This document shows positions 10,832-20,307 of a stretch of 64,000 nt of DNA, in pieces. A program made the position numbers and the translations under genes. The notes under the pieces are model-generated. The model had not been told where the DNA came from. It made no database searches and worked only from the letters and a program-made list of their open reading frames with translations. This DNA comes from Lelliottia sp. JS-SCA-14 (GTDB lineage: Bacteria > Pseudomonadota > Gammaproteobacteria > Enterobacterales > Enterobacteriaceae), in contig NZ_CP141606.1 in the NCBI RefSeq assembly GCF_035593345.1, forward strand, positions 3,472,001-3,536,000, read 5' to 3'. The stretch's first letter is position 1. Every line of letters begins with the position of its first letter.

Positions 10832-11998
10832 TCACACAGCTTTGACGTCAATCGCCTCACCCTGCATGCGCTTACGCAGCGTACGCTTGGTGCGGTCAAT
10901 CACATCGCCGGCCAGCTGACCGCAGGCGGCATCGATATCATCACCACGGGTTTTACGCACGATGGTGGTGAAACCGTACTCCATCAGAACCTTGGAGAAA
11001 CGGTCGATACGGCTGTTGGAGCTGCGACCATATGGCGCACCCGGGAACGGGTTCCATGGGATCAGGTTAATCTTGCACGGTGTGTCTTTCAGCAGTTCAG
11101 CCAGCTGATGCGCATGATCGGTTTCGTCATTCACATGATCCAGCATCACGTACTCGATAGTCACGCGGCCCTGATTGGCGTTGGACTTCTCGAGGTAGCG
11201 ACGCACGCCCGCGAGGAAGGTTTCGATATTGTACTTTTTGTTGATCGGTACAATTTCGTCACGAATTTCGTCGTTCGGCGCATGCAAGGAGATTGCCAGC
11301 GCTACGTCAATCATGTCACCCAGTTTATCCAGCGCTGGCACAACGCCAGAGGTGGAGAGGGTCACGCGACGTTTGGACAGGCCAAAACCGAAGTCATCGA
11401 GCATGATTTCCATCGCCGGAACGACGTTAGTCAGGTTCAGCAGCGGCTCGCCCATGCCCATCATCACCACGTTGGTGATTGGACGCGTACCGGTCACTTT
11501 TGCCGCGCCGACGATTTTCGCCGCGCGCCACACCTGGCCGATAATTTCGGACACGCGCAGGTTACGGTTAAAGCCCTGCTGCGCCGTTGAGCAGAATTTA
11601 CACTCCAGCGCACAGCCAACCTGAGAGGAGACGCACAGCGTGGCGCGGTCTTCTTCGGGGATGTACACCGTCTCAACGCGCTGATCGCCTACCGCAATCG
11701 CCCATTTGATCGTGCCGTCCGAAGAGCGCTGCTCTTCCACCACTTCCGGTGCGCGGATTTCAGCCACTTCTTTCAGTTTGGTACGCAGCACTTTGTTGAT
11801 GTCCGTCATGTCATCAAAGTTGTCGCTGCAATAGTGGTACATCCATTTCATCACCTGGTCGGCACGAAACGGCTTCTCGCCCATCTCTTTGAAAAACTCG
11901 CGCATCTGCTGACGGTTCAGATCCAGCAGGTTAATTTTTCCATTTTTAGTAGGAACCGCGGCAATGGCGACTTCAGAGGTGTTAACTAGTTCAGACAT
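10832..11998 (-). CDS. rlmN: Dual-specificity 23S rRNA / tRNA adenine-C2 methyltransferase
   Basis: Radical-SAM enzyme that methylates C2 of A2503 in 23S rRNA and A37 in some tRNAs, affecting translational accuracy. The 388-residue protein carries the CxxxCxxC cluster motif at Cys129, Cys133 and Cys136 ([14 protein letters not shown]), a GMGEPLLNL segment, and the catalytic C-terminal Cys in [12 protein letters not shown] near residue 359. The N-terminus is a few residues longer than in E. coli. The gene lies between ndk and rodZ as in E. coli, with a terminator separating it from ndk. Confidence 0.96.
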   Translation of the reverse strand: MSELVNTSEVAIAAVPTKNGKINLLDLNRQQMREFFKEMGEKPFRADQVMKWMYHYCSDNFDDMTDINKVLRTKLKEVAEIRAPEVVEEQRSSDGTIKWAIAVGDQRVETVYIPEEDRATLCVSSQVGCALECKFCSTAQQGFNRNLRVSEIIGQVWRAAKIVGAAKVTGTRPITNVVMMGMGEPLLNLTNVVPAMEIMLDDFGFGLSKRRVTLSTSGVVPALDKLGDMIDVALAISLHAPNDEIRDEIVPINKKYNIETFLAGVRRYLEKSNANQGRVTIEYVMLDHVNDETDHAHQLAELLKDTPCKINLIPWNPFPGAPYGRSSNSRIDRFSKVLMEYGFTTIVRKTRGDDIDAACGQLAGDVIDRTKRTLRKRMQGEAIDVKAV

Positions 11999-12040
11999 AA
12001 TATTTTCCGGCCTCGTTGTTACACGTTATGGCCCGTGGAG

Positions 12041-12088
12041 GGTTGAAAAGAAACGCCCCGGTAGGCGGTCTGCTCTTCCGGGGCGTTG
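12041..12088 (-). terminator. Terminator between ndk and rlmN
   Basis: On the minus strand AACGCCCCGG pairs with CCGGGGCGTT across a roughly 18-base loop and is followed by TTCTTTTC. It lies about 75 bases past the ndk stop and upstream of rlmN. Confidence 0.75.
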
Positions 12089-12163
12089 CATTGTACAAAG
12101 TCTGGCGCAGGGATGCCACGTTTGCACGCGGCATTTACGAAATTTATACCCTTCCCTGAGGAA

Positions 12164-12595
12164 TTAACGGGTACGTGGGCAAACTTCGCCTTCTGCGAAG
12201 AAGTACGCGATTTCGCGCGCAGCAGATTCAACAGAGTCGGAACCGTGGGTGCCGTTCTCGGTGAAGCTGTCCGCGTAGTCAGCACGCAGGGTGCCAGCCA
12301 GTGCGTTAGCCGGGTTAGTTGCGCCCATCAAATCGCGGTGACGCTGTACTGCGTTTTCGCTTTCCAGCACGGAAACCACGATTGGACCGGAAGTCATGAA
12401 CTCAACCAGGCCGTCGAAGAAAGGTTTGCCGTCGTGCTCAGCGTAGAAACCGCGAGCCTGTTCAACGGTCAGATGCAGCATTTTGGTGCCAACGATTTTG
12501 AACCCTGCAGATTCAAAGCGAGCAAAGATGCTGCCAATAACGTTTTTTGCCACCGCGTTTGGTTTGATGATGGAAAAAGTACGTTCAATAGCCAT
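12164..12595 (-). CDS. ndk: Nucleoside diphosphate kinase
   Basis: Transfers the gamma phosphate between nucleoside tri- and diphosphates by a phospho-histidine intermediate, balancing NTP and dNTP pools. The 143-residue protein matches E. coli Ndk throughout. It has the active-site NGTHGSDS motif (His near 117) and the FIIKPNAVxKN-type start ([16 protein letters not shown]). A longer in-frame reading from 12673 exists. [14 protein letters not shown] is the family start and has its own leader, so 12595 was chosen. It is a single-gene unit with a terminator after it. Confidence 0.97.
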   Translation of the reverse strand: MAIERTFSIIKPNAVAKNVIGSIFARFESAGFKIVGTKMLHLTVEQARGFYAEHDGKPFFDGLVEFMTSGPIVVSVLESENAVQRHRDLMGATNPANALAGTLRADYADSFTENGTHGSDSVESAAREIAYFFAEGEVCPRTR

Positions 12596-12750
12596 GATAA
12601 CCTCTGTGTTATGTTCTGTTGTTTTGCATACGTCTGTATAGATGGCGCGGATTATAGAGAGCAAAAACGCCATTGCCTATGGTTCGAAGTAACATTTTTT
12701 TAAAATAAGACGAGTTTTAGCAACAGGTCACATCTCAGACGGACGTTTCG

Positions 12751-15090
12751 CTACTGGAGGGTGAAATTCACCGTGGCGACTTGCCCCGTCTCATCCAATA
12801 CCAGTAACTGATAATCCCCTGCTTTATCAAGCTGTAAAGTGTAAGCACGTCCTTTAACATTGAGAGGTTCCCCATTCAGGAACCACCAGCGCTGGCTATC
12901 GCTGCCGATGGCCTGTAACGGGAGCGAAACGCGTGACTCACCGGGCAAACGTTTGATCAGTGCTCCTTCCCGCACACCGGACAGCATCAGCGGCGCGGGG
13001 GAATCTTGCGACAGCGGCGGACAAACAGCCGAGGACGCCGGGATGCGCGCAGCTCTGCGCTCAGACGCAGGCAGCCAGGGTTCAAGCGGTAGCGGCCAGA
13101 CGTCGAGAATTTTCTCCTGCGCACCAGGGCAATCGGCTGCGACGCGTTTGCCTTCGCTATCCAGCCAGACCGGGAATCGAATCCCGCGAATCCCCTCCTG
13201 CTCGGGCAGCAACAGGGTCGGCGGCTGGCTCCCGTCGAGCAGCCAGGTCGCCAGCCGACGTCGGCAGTTCTCGCTCCCTTCCGGCAGGGATTGCCCACCC
13301 GGCCAGCAGATCACCCCACGGCTGACCGAAGCCGGACGCGGATCGCGCGGTAAGCGCCCCTCGTCGACCGTCGAACTCGACTGGAGCATATTGTTTACCT
13401 GATTCAGCAGCGGCACGGCCCTGGCGAAACCAAACTGCCCGGCGACAGGCGTTCCGTCCGGGCGCCCGGTCCAGATGCCAATGATATAGCGCGCATTGAG
13501 CCCGATGGCCCAGGCGTCGCGATAGCCGTAGCTGGTGCCGGTTTTCCACGCCAGCGGCGCAACCTGCGGCAGTGCGCCATCCGGCAGCGGCTGCGCTTCG
13601 TTGCCCAAAATTCGGCGAATGATCCACGCCGACCCCGGCGAAAGAAGCGGGCGCTCAATGAGTGGATCGCCCGGCTGCACGCGCAGCTGCCCCGCTTTAC
13701 CCTGACGGGCAAAGGCGCTGTAGGCTGCGGTGATATCGGCCAGCCGCGCCCCCGCCCCGCCGAGGATCAGCGACAAGTTCGGCTGCGCGCCAGCCGGAAG
13801 GATTAGGCGTAATCCGACGTTGCTTAACATCCCGGTGAAACGTTTAGGACCGTAGGCCTCCAGCACCTGCACGGCAGGCAGGTTCAGCGAGCGGACCAGG
13901 GCTTCGCTCATACTGACGGGGCCGTGAAATCCGCTGTCGAAGTTGCCAGGCCGATAGTCACCCGTGCGGCGAGGCACATCCTGCAATAACGAGGCGGGAT
14001 GGATCAGGCCATCGTCCAGCGCCATGCCATAGACAAAAGGTTTGAGCACCGATCCCGGCGATCGGATCGCGCTCACCATATCGACGTGGCTAAACCGGCT
14101 GTCGTCACTGATGTCCACCGATCCCACCCAGCCGCGCACCTTCATATTGGTATGATCGACCACGATCATCGCCAGAGAGCTACGCGGTGGCAGGCGGGAT
14201 TTCCAGTTCATCGCCAGCTCTTCGAGCTGTCTTTGCAGCGAGGCATCCAGCGTGGTGACAATTTTGTTGTCACGGCTTTTACCGAGCATCATGCGGGAGA
14301 ACAGCGGCGCCAGCTGCGGCATTTGCCGCGGGGCCAGCCAGACCGGCTCCTGACGCGACTCTTTCACCTGCTGCGCGCTCCAGACGCCCTGCGTCACCAT
14401 GCGTTCGAGCACTTTATTGCGTGCGGCTTCCGCGCGATCCGGCCAGCGGTCCGGGCGCAGACGGCTCGGCGCCTGCGGGAGTACCGCCAGCAGCGCGGCT
14501 TCGGAGTAGCTTAACTGCGCCGGTGATTTCCCAAGATAGGCCCAACTGGCCGCCCCGACGCCCTGCAAGGTTCCGCCAAAGGGGGCGCGATTGAGGTAGA
14601 GGGTGAGAATATCGCGTTTGGAAAGGTGCCACTCCAGCTGCATCGCCCGCCAGAGCTGGCGCACTTTACCGCCAAAGGTACGCGGATGCGGATCGAGCAG
14701 ACGCGCCACCTGCATGGTAAGCGTACTGCCGCCCGAGACCACTTTGCCGGAGCTCAGATCCTGCCAGGCTGCGCGCAATACGGAGAACGGATTGACGCCC
14801 GGATGATCCCAGAACCAGCGATCTTCATACTGGATCAGGGCATCAAGATAGCGAGGCGAAACCTCTTCGATGGTAACCGGATAGCGCCAGATCCCGTCGC
14901 TATCGGCAAACCGCCACAGCGGCGTACCTTTTTCATCGACCACCACGCGCGCCGGGTTGACCTCTTTCAAAGGCAATGGCCACAGGCGATCGGCGACGAC
15001 AATCAGCGCCCATAAAACGAGAATCGCTCCCGCCAGCCACAGCCAACGGGAGCGAATGAGTCGGGAAAATCTCACCTTACGGAACGACAA
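12751..15090 (-). CDS. pbpC: Penicillin-binding protein 1C
   Basis: Bifunctional class A-type peptidoglycan glycosyltransferase / transpeptidase-like protein. The 779-residue protein has a membrane anchor at about residues 15-35. The GT51 glycosyltransferase domain (YEDRWFWDHPGVNP, GGSTLTMQVARLL) comes next. The transpeptidase domain has the SVLK box with Ser347 and KTGTSYGYRDAW, and a C-terminal BiPBP domain ends the protein. Its start overlaps the 3' end of yfhM by 14 bases, so translation is probably coupled. The pairing of pbpC with a bacterial alpha-2-macroglobulin is widespread and suggests joint cell-envelope repair and protection. Confidence 0.96.
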   Translation of the reverse strand: MSFRKVRFSRLIRSRWLWLAGAILVLWALIVVADRLWPLPLKEVNPARVVVDEKGTPLWRFADSDGIWRYPVTIEEVSPRYLDALIQYEDRWFWDHPGVNPFSVLRAAWQDLSSGKVVSGGSTLTMQVARLLDPHPRTFGGKVRQLWRAMQLEWHLSKRDILTLYLNRAPFGGTLQGVGAASWAYLGKSPAQLSYSEAALLAVLPQAPSRLRPDRWPDRAEAARNKVLERMVTQGVWSAQQVKESRQEPVWLAPRQMPQLAPLFSRMMLGKSRDNKIVTTLDASLQRQLEELAMNWKSRLPPRSSLAMIVVDHTNMKVRGWVGSVDISDDSRFSHVDMVSAIRSPGSVLKPFVYGMALDDGLIHPASLLQDVPRRTGDYRPGNFDSGFHGPVSMSEALVRSLNLPAVQVLEAYGPKRFTGMLSNVGLRLILPAGAQPNLSLILGGAGARLADITAAYSAFARQGKAGQLRVQPGDPLIERPLLSPGSAWIIRRILGNEAQPLPDGALPQVAPLAWKTGTSYGYRDAWAIGLNARYIIGIWTGRPDGTPVAGQFGFARAVPLLNQVNNMLQSSSTVDEGRLPRDPRPASVSRGVICWPGGQSLPEGSENCRRRLATWLLDGSQPPTLLLPEQEGIRGIRFPVWLDSEGKRVAADCPGAQEKILDVWPLPLEPWLPASERRAARIPASSAVCPPLSQDSPAPLMLSGVREGALIKRLPGESRVSLPLQAIGSDSQRWWFLNGEPLNVKGRAYTLQLDKAGDYQLLVLDETGQVATVNFTLQ

Positions 15091-18000
15091 TCAGCGGGCC
15101 GCTGGCGGCACCCGTTGCCCGCCACTGGGGAACGTACATGGATTCCACCATCGGCACCGGCACCTCGTAGGTTCCCGGCGTCACGGCACGTGCCAGGTAC
15201 ACCAGCGTTACCGGCTGGCCTTCGTTCACCGGAACCGCCGCGACAAAGCGATCGTCGCGGAACTCCATGTGCTGAATATCGGCCTGTTGCATCTGGTTGA
15301 GCAGGTTCTGCACCTCGCTGCCGCTGTCCTGAAGGCTGGCGCTGCTGCTGGCGAGATTCTGGTTTTCCAGCTCAAGCCCAGCCGGGAGCAGATCAACCAC
15401 CAGCGCATCCGGTACGTTTTGATTGGCCTTCACTTCCAGCCAGACCAGTACCAGCTCACCGCTCTTCAGGGAAGAGAGGGATTTGGTGCTGCCGTCGGTC
15501 GCCAGAATATGGCGCTCGATTTGCAGAACGTTGGACGAGGGTTGCGGTGCATATTCCGGATAACCGGTGCTATCGAGGCGCACCCACAGCGGCGTGGTAC
15601 CGCTGTTGGTTACCTGCAGCGTGCCCAGCTGATCGCCAGTCACATTTTGCACCTGAGACTTATCATTGCTCAGCGCTTTGTCAGAGAGACTGGTGGTCGC
15701 CTGCCAGGCACCGGAGAGCGTCTGGAGCGAACGTCCGGCCAGGAACAGAGCATTACTTTCCTGGGTCGAGAGCCAGCGCTGGCTGAACGCCTGCTGAGAG
15801 AGCGTATTCAGCAGCGTGTTTTGCGCATCCGGCAGCAGCTTGTACTCTTCCAGCAGGGAGAGCATCAGGGCGTTATCGCGCAGTTGACTGCCGTAATCCG
15901 CCATCCAGTTTTTGCTGTCGCTGCGCGGGGTTTTCATCGCCAGATCCAGCGCCTGCTGGCTGCGTGGCGCATCGCCCATCAGTTTCAAAGCCATCCCGAG
16001 CTGCATCAGAGGCAGGCCCGAACCGGTCTGCGCACGACGATCCCAGATTTCACGCAGTGCGCCGAGCGGTGCTTTTTGCTGGCGCGCCAGCACCAGTGCG
16101 GCATACGCCTGTACGGCAAATTTACTCGCCTGGGTGTCATCGCTATAGCGAATGGACATCATGCTGGGATCCTGCAGATAGCGCAGCAGGCGGCTGTTCG
16201 CATTGTTCACCGCGTCGGCTGGCACGCTGTAACCCTGCTCACCCGCACGGACCAGGAAGTCGGTGACGTAAGCCGTCAGCCAGTACTCTTCCGGACCATT
16301 TTTATCCCACAGGGCAAAACCGCCATCATCGCGTTGCATCTGCAGCAAGCGGGAGATCCCGATATCAATTGCCGCGCGACGTTTGTCATCCGTATCACCT
16401 TTGATGCCGAGCGCGCTCAGCTGTGCGGCGTTGGTGTAGAGCGACGGGAACAGGCCGCTGGCGGTTTGTTCCAGACAGCCATACGGATACGCCTGCAGTT
16501 CGCGGATATAGCGCGCCAGATTGAGCGGCGGTTTACCGCTGAGCAGCAGTTGCCCTTGCAGCGTGGCCGGAGAGAACCCGGTGATATGCTGCGCCGGAGC
16601 CGTCCAGCTTTCGCCAGGGTTTAGCATCGCGCCGGTATTGACCGTCTGCGCCGGGAATGCCGGACGCACGCCGATTTTCCAGCTCTTCTGCTGCGGCGCG
16701 AAGGTTTCGCCCGGCAGCTGAAGGCCGGTCACCTGGGCCGTAATTTCACCGTCGCCGTAGCCTTCCAGCGCACGCACTGGAATGAACAGTGTGGTACGCA
16801 CGCCCGGATCCAGTTGGACAGGCTGCGGCTGTGCGCCTTCGAGCGACATTAAGCCCGACGCGGTGAGCGCGACGTTGAGCGTCTGGGGTTTGTCGGTCAG
16901 GTTGGTCAGATCCAGCGTCAGCCGGGTGGCATCACCGCTTGCCAGGAAGCGCGGCGTATTCAGCTCGGTAATCACCGGCGCGGCGACAATCACTTTGCCT
17001 TCGTTACTGCCAAAATCATCCTCGGTCCAGGCCTGGGCCATGACACGCAGCTCACCGTTGAAATCGCCAATCGGTAAGGTGATCGTCCCTTCACCGTTCG
17101 CATCCAGTGCCACAGGCTGCGCCTGTTGAGCGATAATGGTGACGTGATTCACCGGCGGTTTACCGCCGCGTTTCAGCTCATCACCATCACCACCAAAGCG
17201 CAGCGCCGCCATACGACCCTGTCCTTCGATGACCTGACCGTAAATGTCATAGATGTCTGCGCCATAGCGTTTCTGACCGAAGAAAGCCTGCCACGGATCG
17301 GGAGTGTCGTAATCGGTGATATTCAGCACGCCGCTGTCCACAGCAGAAACCAGGACGTTCACTTTCTGCGGCACACTGCCCTCTTTCACGCTGGCTTTCA
17401 CTTTCACCGACAGCGTCTGATTAGGGCGCATTTTCTGCGGAGTATCGAGGGCAATATTCAGACGACGGTTTTCGTCGCCCATCGGCAGATGCAGCAGACC
17501 GACGGCGCGTTTAGGCGTCGCTGATTTAGATTTATCTCCCGGACGTACCACCAGCGTGCTGAGATACAGATCGTGACGCTTCCAGGCTTTGTCGACTGGA
17601 ATAGCCATATCCAGGCCATTGGCCGGAACGTCGATCTCTTTCCACCACAGCGGGCCTTCGCTGGATTCGATCATCGCGTAGCCTTTACCTGCGGCAGGTG
17701 CGGCGATGTGCAGTTTTATGGTGTCGCCTGGCTGGTAAGAGGGTTTATCCAGTTTCAGCATCACCCGGTCCGGGCGCGCCGCGCCGGTGCCGTCGCTGTT
17801 ATCCTGCCAGCTGTAACCCGCCCAGAAGCGCACGCTGCTGACCATCTCGTCAGGCGCTTTGACCTCCAGACGGTAAGAACCCCACTCTACCGGGAAGGTG
17901 ACTTTGCCGGTTTCGTCGGCCTTGAGCGTCAGTTCCTGCTCGCCCTCCACCAGATCTTTTTGATCGAACTGAGACAGCCAGCCGTCGCTTTCCGACCAGT

Positions 18001-20026
18001 TCCAGTAGTAGTCGCGACGCTCGCGGATCAGGCGAACCTGAAGATCCGAGACCGCTTTTTTGGCCCCGCTGGCATCGGCATAGACAATGTCAAAACTGGC
18101 GTTGCCGTTTTCATCGACAATCGGCTGATTCACCGTGGTGTCGGTGCGATAGTCATACACCGCTTTGCTGGCAAACTGCGGACGTATGCCTGGCAGCGTA
18201 TCGGCAGGCCAAATAGCCTGCTCCGCGCGGCGGGTGATCGGACGACCGCCCGACTCCAGCAGGCTGGCCTGGAGGATTAGCTGCAGCGGCGAGTGGGTCT
18301 CTTTCCACTGGCTTTCCGTCGAGACCTGGCCGCGCCCCTGATCGTTCAGGGTGAGCTGGACTTCATCCAGACTGCGGCTAAGGTTCTCTTCAGCGATATC
18401 ACCAAACTGGAAGCCCGGTAACGCACTCACCGCCTCGCGCAGCGGACGCAGGAAAAGCTGCCCCTGCAGGCTGTTGCCGTTAGCCGGTGCGCCGTACAGG
18501 TAGTAACCAACAACATCGAAATTGACTTCATCCTGGGTCGAAACGGGGATTTTCTGACCGGTCAGATTCAGCGCCATGCGCTCAGGCATGAAATCTTCGA
18601 CGTGGAAATCCCACAGTCGCTGCTGGTTGTCGCCGGTGTTGGCGCGAACGTGCCACATCCCCGTTTGCGCGCCGCTATCCAGCGGATAGTTAAAGCGATA
18701 GAGACCGTTTTCCGGCTGGGCCACCACCGTGCGCGCTACCTGTCCATCCGGACGCAGCACTTCGAGTTTGACGGGCTGGTCCGGGAGCGGTTTGCCGTCG
18801 CTATCGCGCAGCAGACCGTTGAGGATCACCGTCTCACCCGGACGATAGAGATCGCGCGGGCCGAACATGAAGAATTGCTTGCTGTAACCTGGCTCACCGG
18901 CGATATCAAATTCCGCCAGGTCGAGCGCCGGGAGCTTGAGATCCAGAAGCGTCGTCTGGCCGTCTTTGCGGGCCAGAATCAGCGCTGCCTCTTTGTCGGT
19001 TTCGAGCTTCGCATGGCCGTCAGCGTCACTGGTGCCCTGCGCCAGCGTCTGGCCTTTATCGTTGAGCAACAGGACTTCAACGCCGGACTGCGCCGCGCCG
19101 TTTTCCAGGCTCTGAGTGAAAATATCGAGACGATTGTGATAGCGGTGCGCGGATAAACCGACGTCACTGAGCGTAAAGAGCGTGGCGGCATTGCTGTAAT
19201 TGTAATGCCCTGCCTGATTCATCACCGCGATGTAAACGCCGGACTGTTGCAGCGGTTTGATATCGCGCAGCGGCAGCAGCAGTTTTTCACGGGTGTTGCG
19301 CGCCGGATTGAGATCGAATCGTCCGGTGTAAACCAGCTCGGCCATTTTCAGAAGATTGTCAGATTCCCAGTTGGTCAGGGAGTTACGGTACTCCCACTGG
19401 CTGACAAAGGAGGCCAGTGATTCCGGTTTTACACGGTAGAAGTTCACATCCACGTTGTTGACGTTGAGCGCCATCACCGGCAGTCCTTCAACGACTTTGC
19501 CCGGCAGGAGCGAGCCGCGGCTGGCAAAGCCAACGGTCGGTTCGATGTCCCGCGTGGTGATCGCTTTTTCGTAATCAATGCCGAAGGTGGCTTTGTTGAG
19601 CGCCTGCAAGTCACGCTCAACGGTGACCACCAGATTGCGGTTCGGCTCCAGATGGCGCAGACGAAGCTCTTTCAGATTGGGAGCCAGTTCCCATGCACCG
19701 TCCACTTTGCCGCTCTTTTTATCGACGACGTGAACCGTGCGGGCGAAATCCTGTTCGGGATTTAGCGGGACGGAGAAAGTCAGAACCAGGGTAGATGCGC
19801 CATCGAGCTGCACTTCGGAAGCATCCAGCAGCGTCAGGGCTTTGCCTGCACTTTGCGAAGCCAGCTTCGCGAGCTTTTCAGCATCCGGTTTTTCAGGTGT
19901 TTTCGGTGTGGTCGCGGAAGCGGCTGGTGCAGCCGCCTGAGGTTTATCGTCGTTGTTATCGCAACCGACGAGCGTAAACGTGGTGAGTAGCGCGAGAGAG
20001 AGCGCAGCTAAGCGAAACGGTGTCAT
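15077..20026 (-). CDS. yfhM: Bacterial alpha-2-macroglobulin lipoprotein
   Basis: Giant (1649-residue) periplasmic protease-trapping lipoprotein. The lipobox LVGC puts the modified Cys at 22. Asp follows it, the classic inner-membrane retention signal. Macroglobulin beta-sandwich domains fill most of the length. The thioester motif CLEQ is present, with Cys at about residue 1184 (PYGCLEQTASGLFPSLY), so a cleaving protease could be covalently trapped. The alpha/alpha toroid domain follows (GISRLLQMQRDDGGFALW). It matches E. coli YfhM over its full length and lies directly upstream of pbpC with overlapping ends. Ala/Pro/Thr-rich residues 30-55 form a linker from the membrane. Confidence 0.96.
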   Translation of the reverse strand: MTPFRLAALSLALLTTFTLVGCDNNDDKPQAAAPAASATTPKTPEKPDAEKLAKLASQSAGKALTLLDASEVQLDGASTLVLTFSVPLNPEQDFARTVHVVDKKSGKVDGAWELAPNLKELRLRHLEPNRNLVVTVERDLQALNKATFGIDYEKAITTRDIEPTVGFASRGSLLPGKVVEGLPVMALNVNNVDVNFYRVKPESLASFVSQWEYRNSLTNWESDNLLKMAELVYTGRFDLNPARNTREKLLLPLRDIKPLQQSGVYIAVMNQAGHYNYSNAATLFTLSDVGLSAHRYHNRLDIFTQSLENGAAQSGVEVLLLNDKGQTLAQGTSDADGHAKLETDKEAALILARKDGQTTLLDLKLPALDLAEFDIAGEPGYSKQFFMFGPRDLYRPGETVILNGLLRDSDGKPLPDQPVKLEVLRPDGQVARTVVAQPENGLYRFNYPLDSGAQTGMWHVRANTGDNQQRLWDFHVEDFMPERMALNLTGQKIPVSTQDEVNFDVVGYYLYGAPANGNSLQGQLFLRPLREAVSALPGFQFGDIAEENLSRSLDEVQLTLNDQGRGQVSTESQWKETHSPLQLILQASLLESGGRPITRRAEQAIWPADTLPGIRPQFASKAVYDYRTDTTVNQPIVDENGNASFDIVYADASGAKKAVSDLQVRLIRERRDYYWNWSESDGWLSQFDQKDLVEGEQELTLKADETGKVTFPVEWGSYRLEVKAPDEMVSSVRFWAGYSWQDNSDGTGAARPDRVMLKLDKPSYQPGDTIKLHIAAPAAGKGYAMIESSEGPLWWKEIDVPANGLDMAIPVDKAWKRHDLYLSTLVVRPGDKSKSATPKRAVGLLHLPMGDENRRLNIALDTPQKMRPNQTLSVKVKASVKEGSVPQKVNVLVSAVDSGVLNITDYDTPDPWQAFFGQKRYGADIYDIYGQVIEGQGRMAALRFGGDGDELKRGGKPPVNHVTIIAQQAQPVALDANGEGTITLPIGDFNGELRVMAQAWTEDDFGSNEGKVIVAAPVITELNTPRFLASGDATRLTLDLTNLTDKPQTLNVALTASGLMSLEGAQPQPVQLDPGVRTTLFIPVRALEGYGDGEITAQVTGLQLPGETFAPQQKSWKIGVRPAFPAQTVNTGAMLNPGESWTAPAQHITGFSPATLQGQLLLSGKPPLNLARYIRELQAYPYGCLEQTASGLFPSLYTNAAQLSALGIKGDTDDKRRAAIDIGISRLLQMQRDDGGFALWDKNGPEEYWLTAYVTDFLVRAGEQGYSVPADAVNNANSRLLRYLQDPSMMSIRYSDDTQASKFAVQAYAALVLARQQKAPLGALREIWDRRAQTGSGLPLMQLGMALKLMGDAPRSQQALDLAMKTPRSDSKNWMADYGSQLRDNALMLSLLEEYKLLPDAQNTLLNTLSQQAFSQRWLSTQESNALFLAGRSLQTLSGAWQATTSLSDKALSNDKSQVQNVTGDQLGTLQVTNSGTTPLWVRLDSTGYPEYAPQPSSNVLQIERHILATDGSTKSLSSLKSGELVLVWLEVKANQNVPDALVVDLLPAGLELENQNLASSSASLQDSGSEVQNLLNQMQQADIQHMEFRDDRFVAAVPVNEGQPVTLVYLARAVTPGTYEVPVPMVESMYVPQWRATGAASGPLIVVP

Positions 20027-20307
20027 CCTTTATCCCTGGTCCGTGGAGCCTGTTAGTCGTCGTCCGACTAAGTATTATCCGCAAGTTTCACTAATACAAA
20101 AGTCCAATTTTAGAATCTGGAAAGCGCCTCGCACATTGCTCACGGAAAACGCGCGGCAGCCACCGGGATCACAGTGTCGAAGGTTACATGTTACCTTTCG
20201 CGTCATTTGTTTTTAAAACAATAAGATAGCTGGATAAGTTGACGCACCACCTGCTAGCTTAATACTCAGACGCACCCTGAGTGCGCGGTTCACTTAGAGA
20301 GATAGCC
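20027..20307. promoter_or_regulatory. yfhM / PTS divergent promoter region
   Basis: Holds the divergent control regions of yfhM and the alpha-glucoside PTS operon. The stretch TTGACG (20239-20244) followed by TAATAC could be a PTS promoter, but with an unusually short spacer, so this is weak. A perfect inverted repeat lies at 20264-20282. Confidence 0.45.
20264..20282. promoter_or_regulatory. Inverted repeat, candidate RpiR operator
   Basis: ACTCAG and CTGAGT form a perfect 6-bp inverted repeat with a 7-base spacer, 26 bases before the PTS start codon and just after the likely promoter. A regulator binding here would block transcription. The RpiR protein encoded at 24165-24935 is the obvious candidate; this is inference. 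Confidence 0.4.

Noticed and set aside
14957..16624. Long plus-strand open frame (555 codons) opposite yfhM and pbpC
   Set aside because: It is antisense to two strongly conserved genes, has no recognisable domain and is explained by the high-GC codon use of the real genes.
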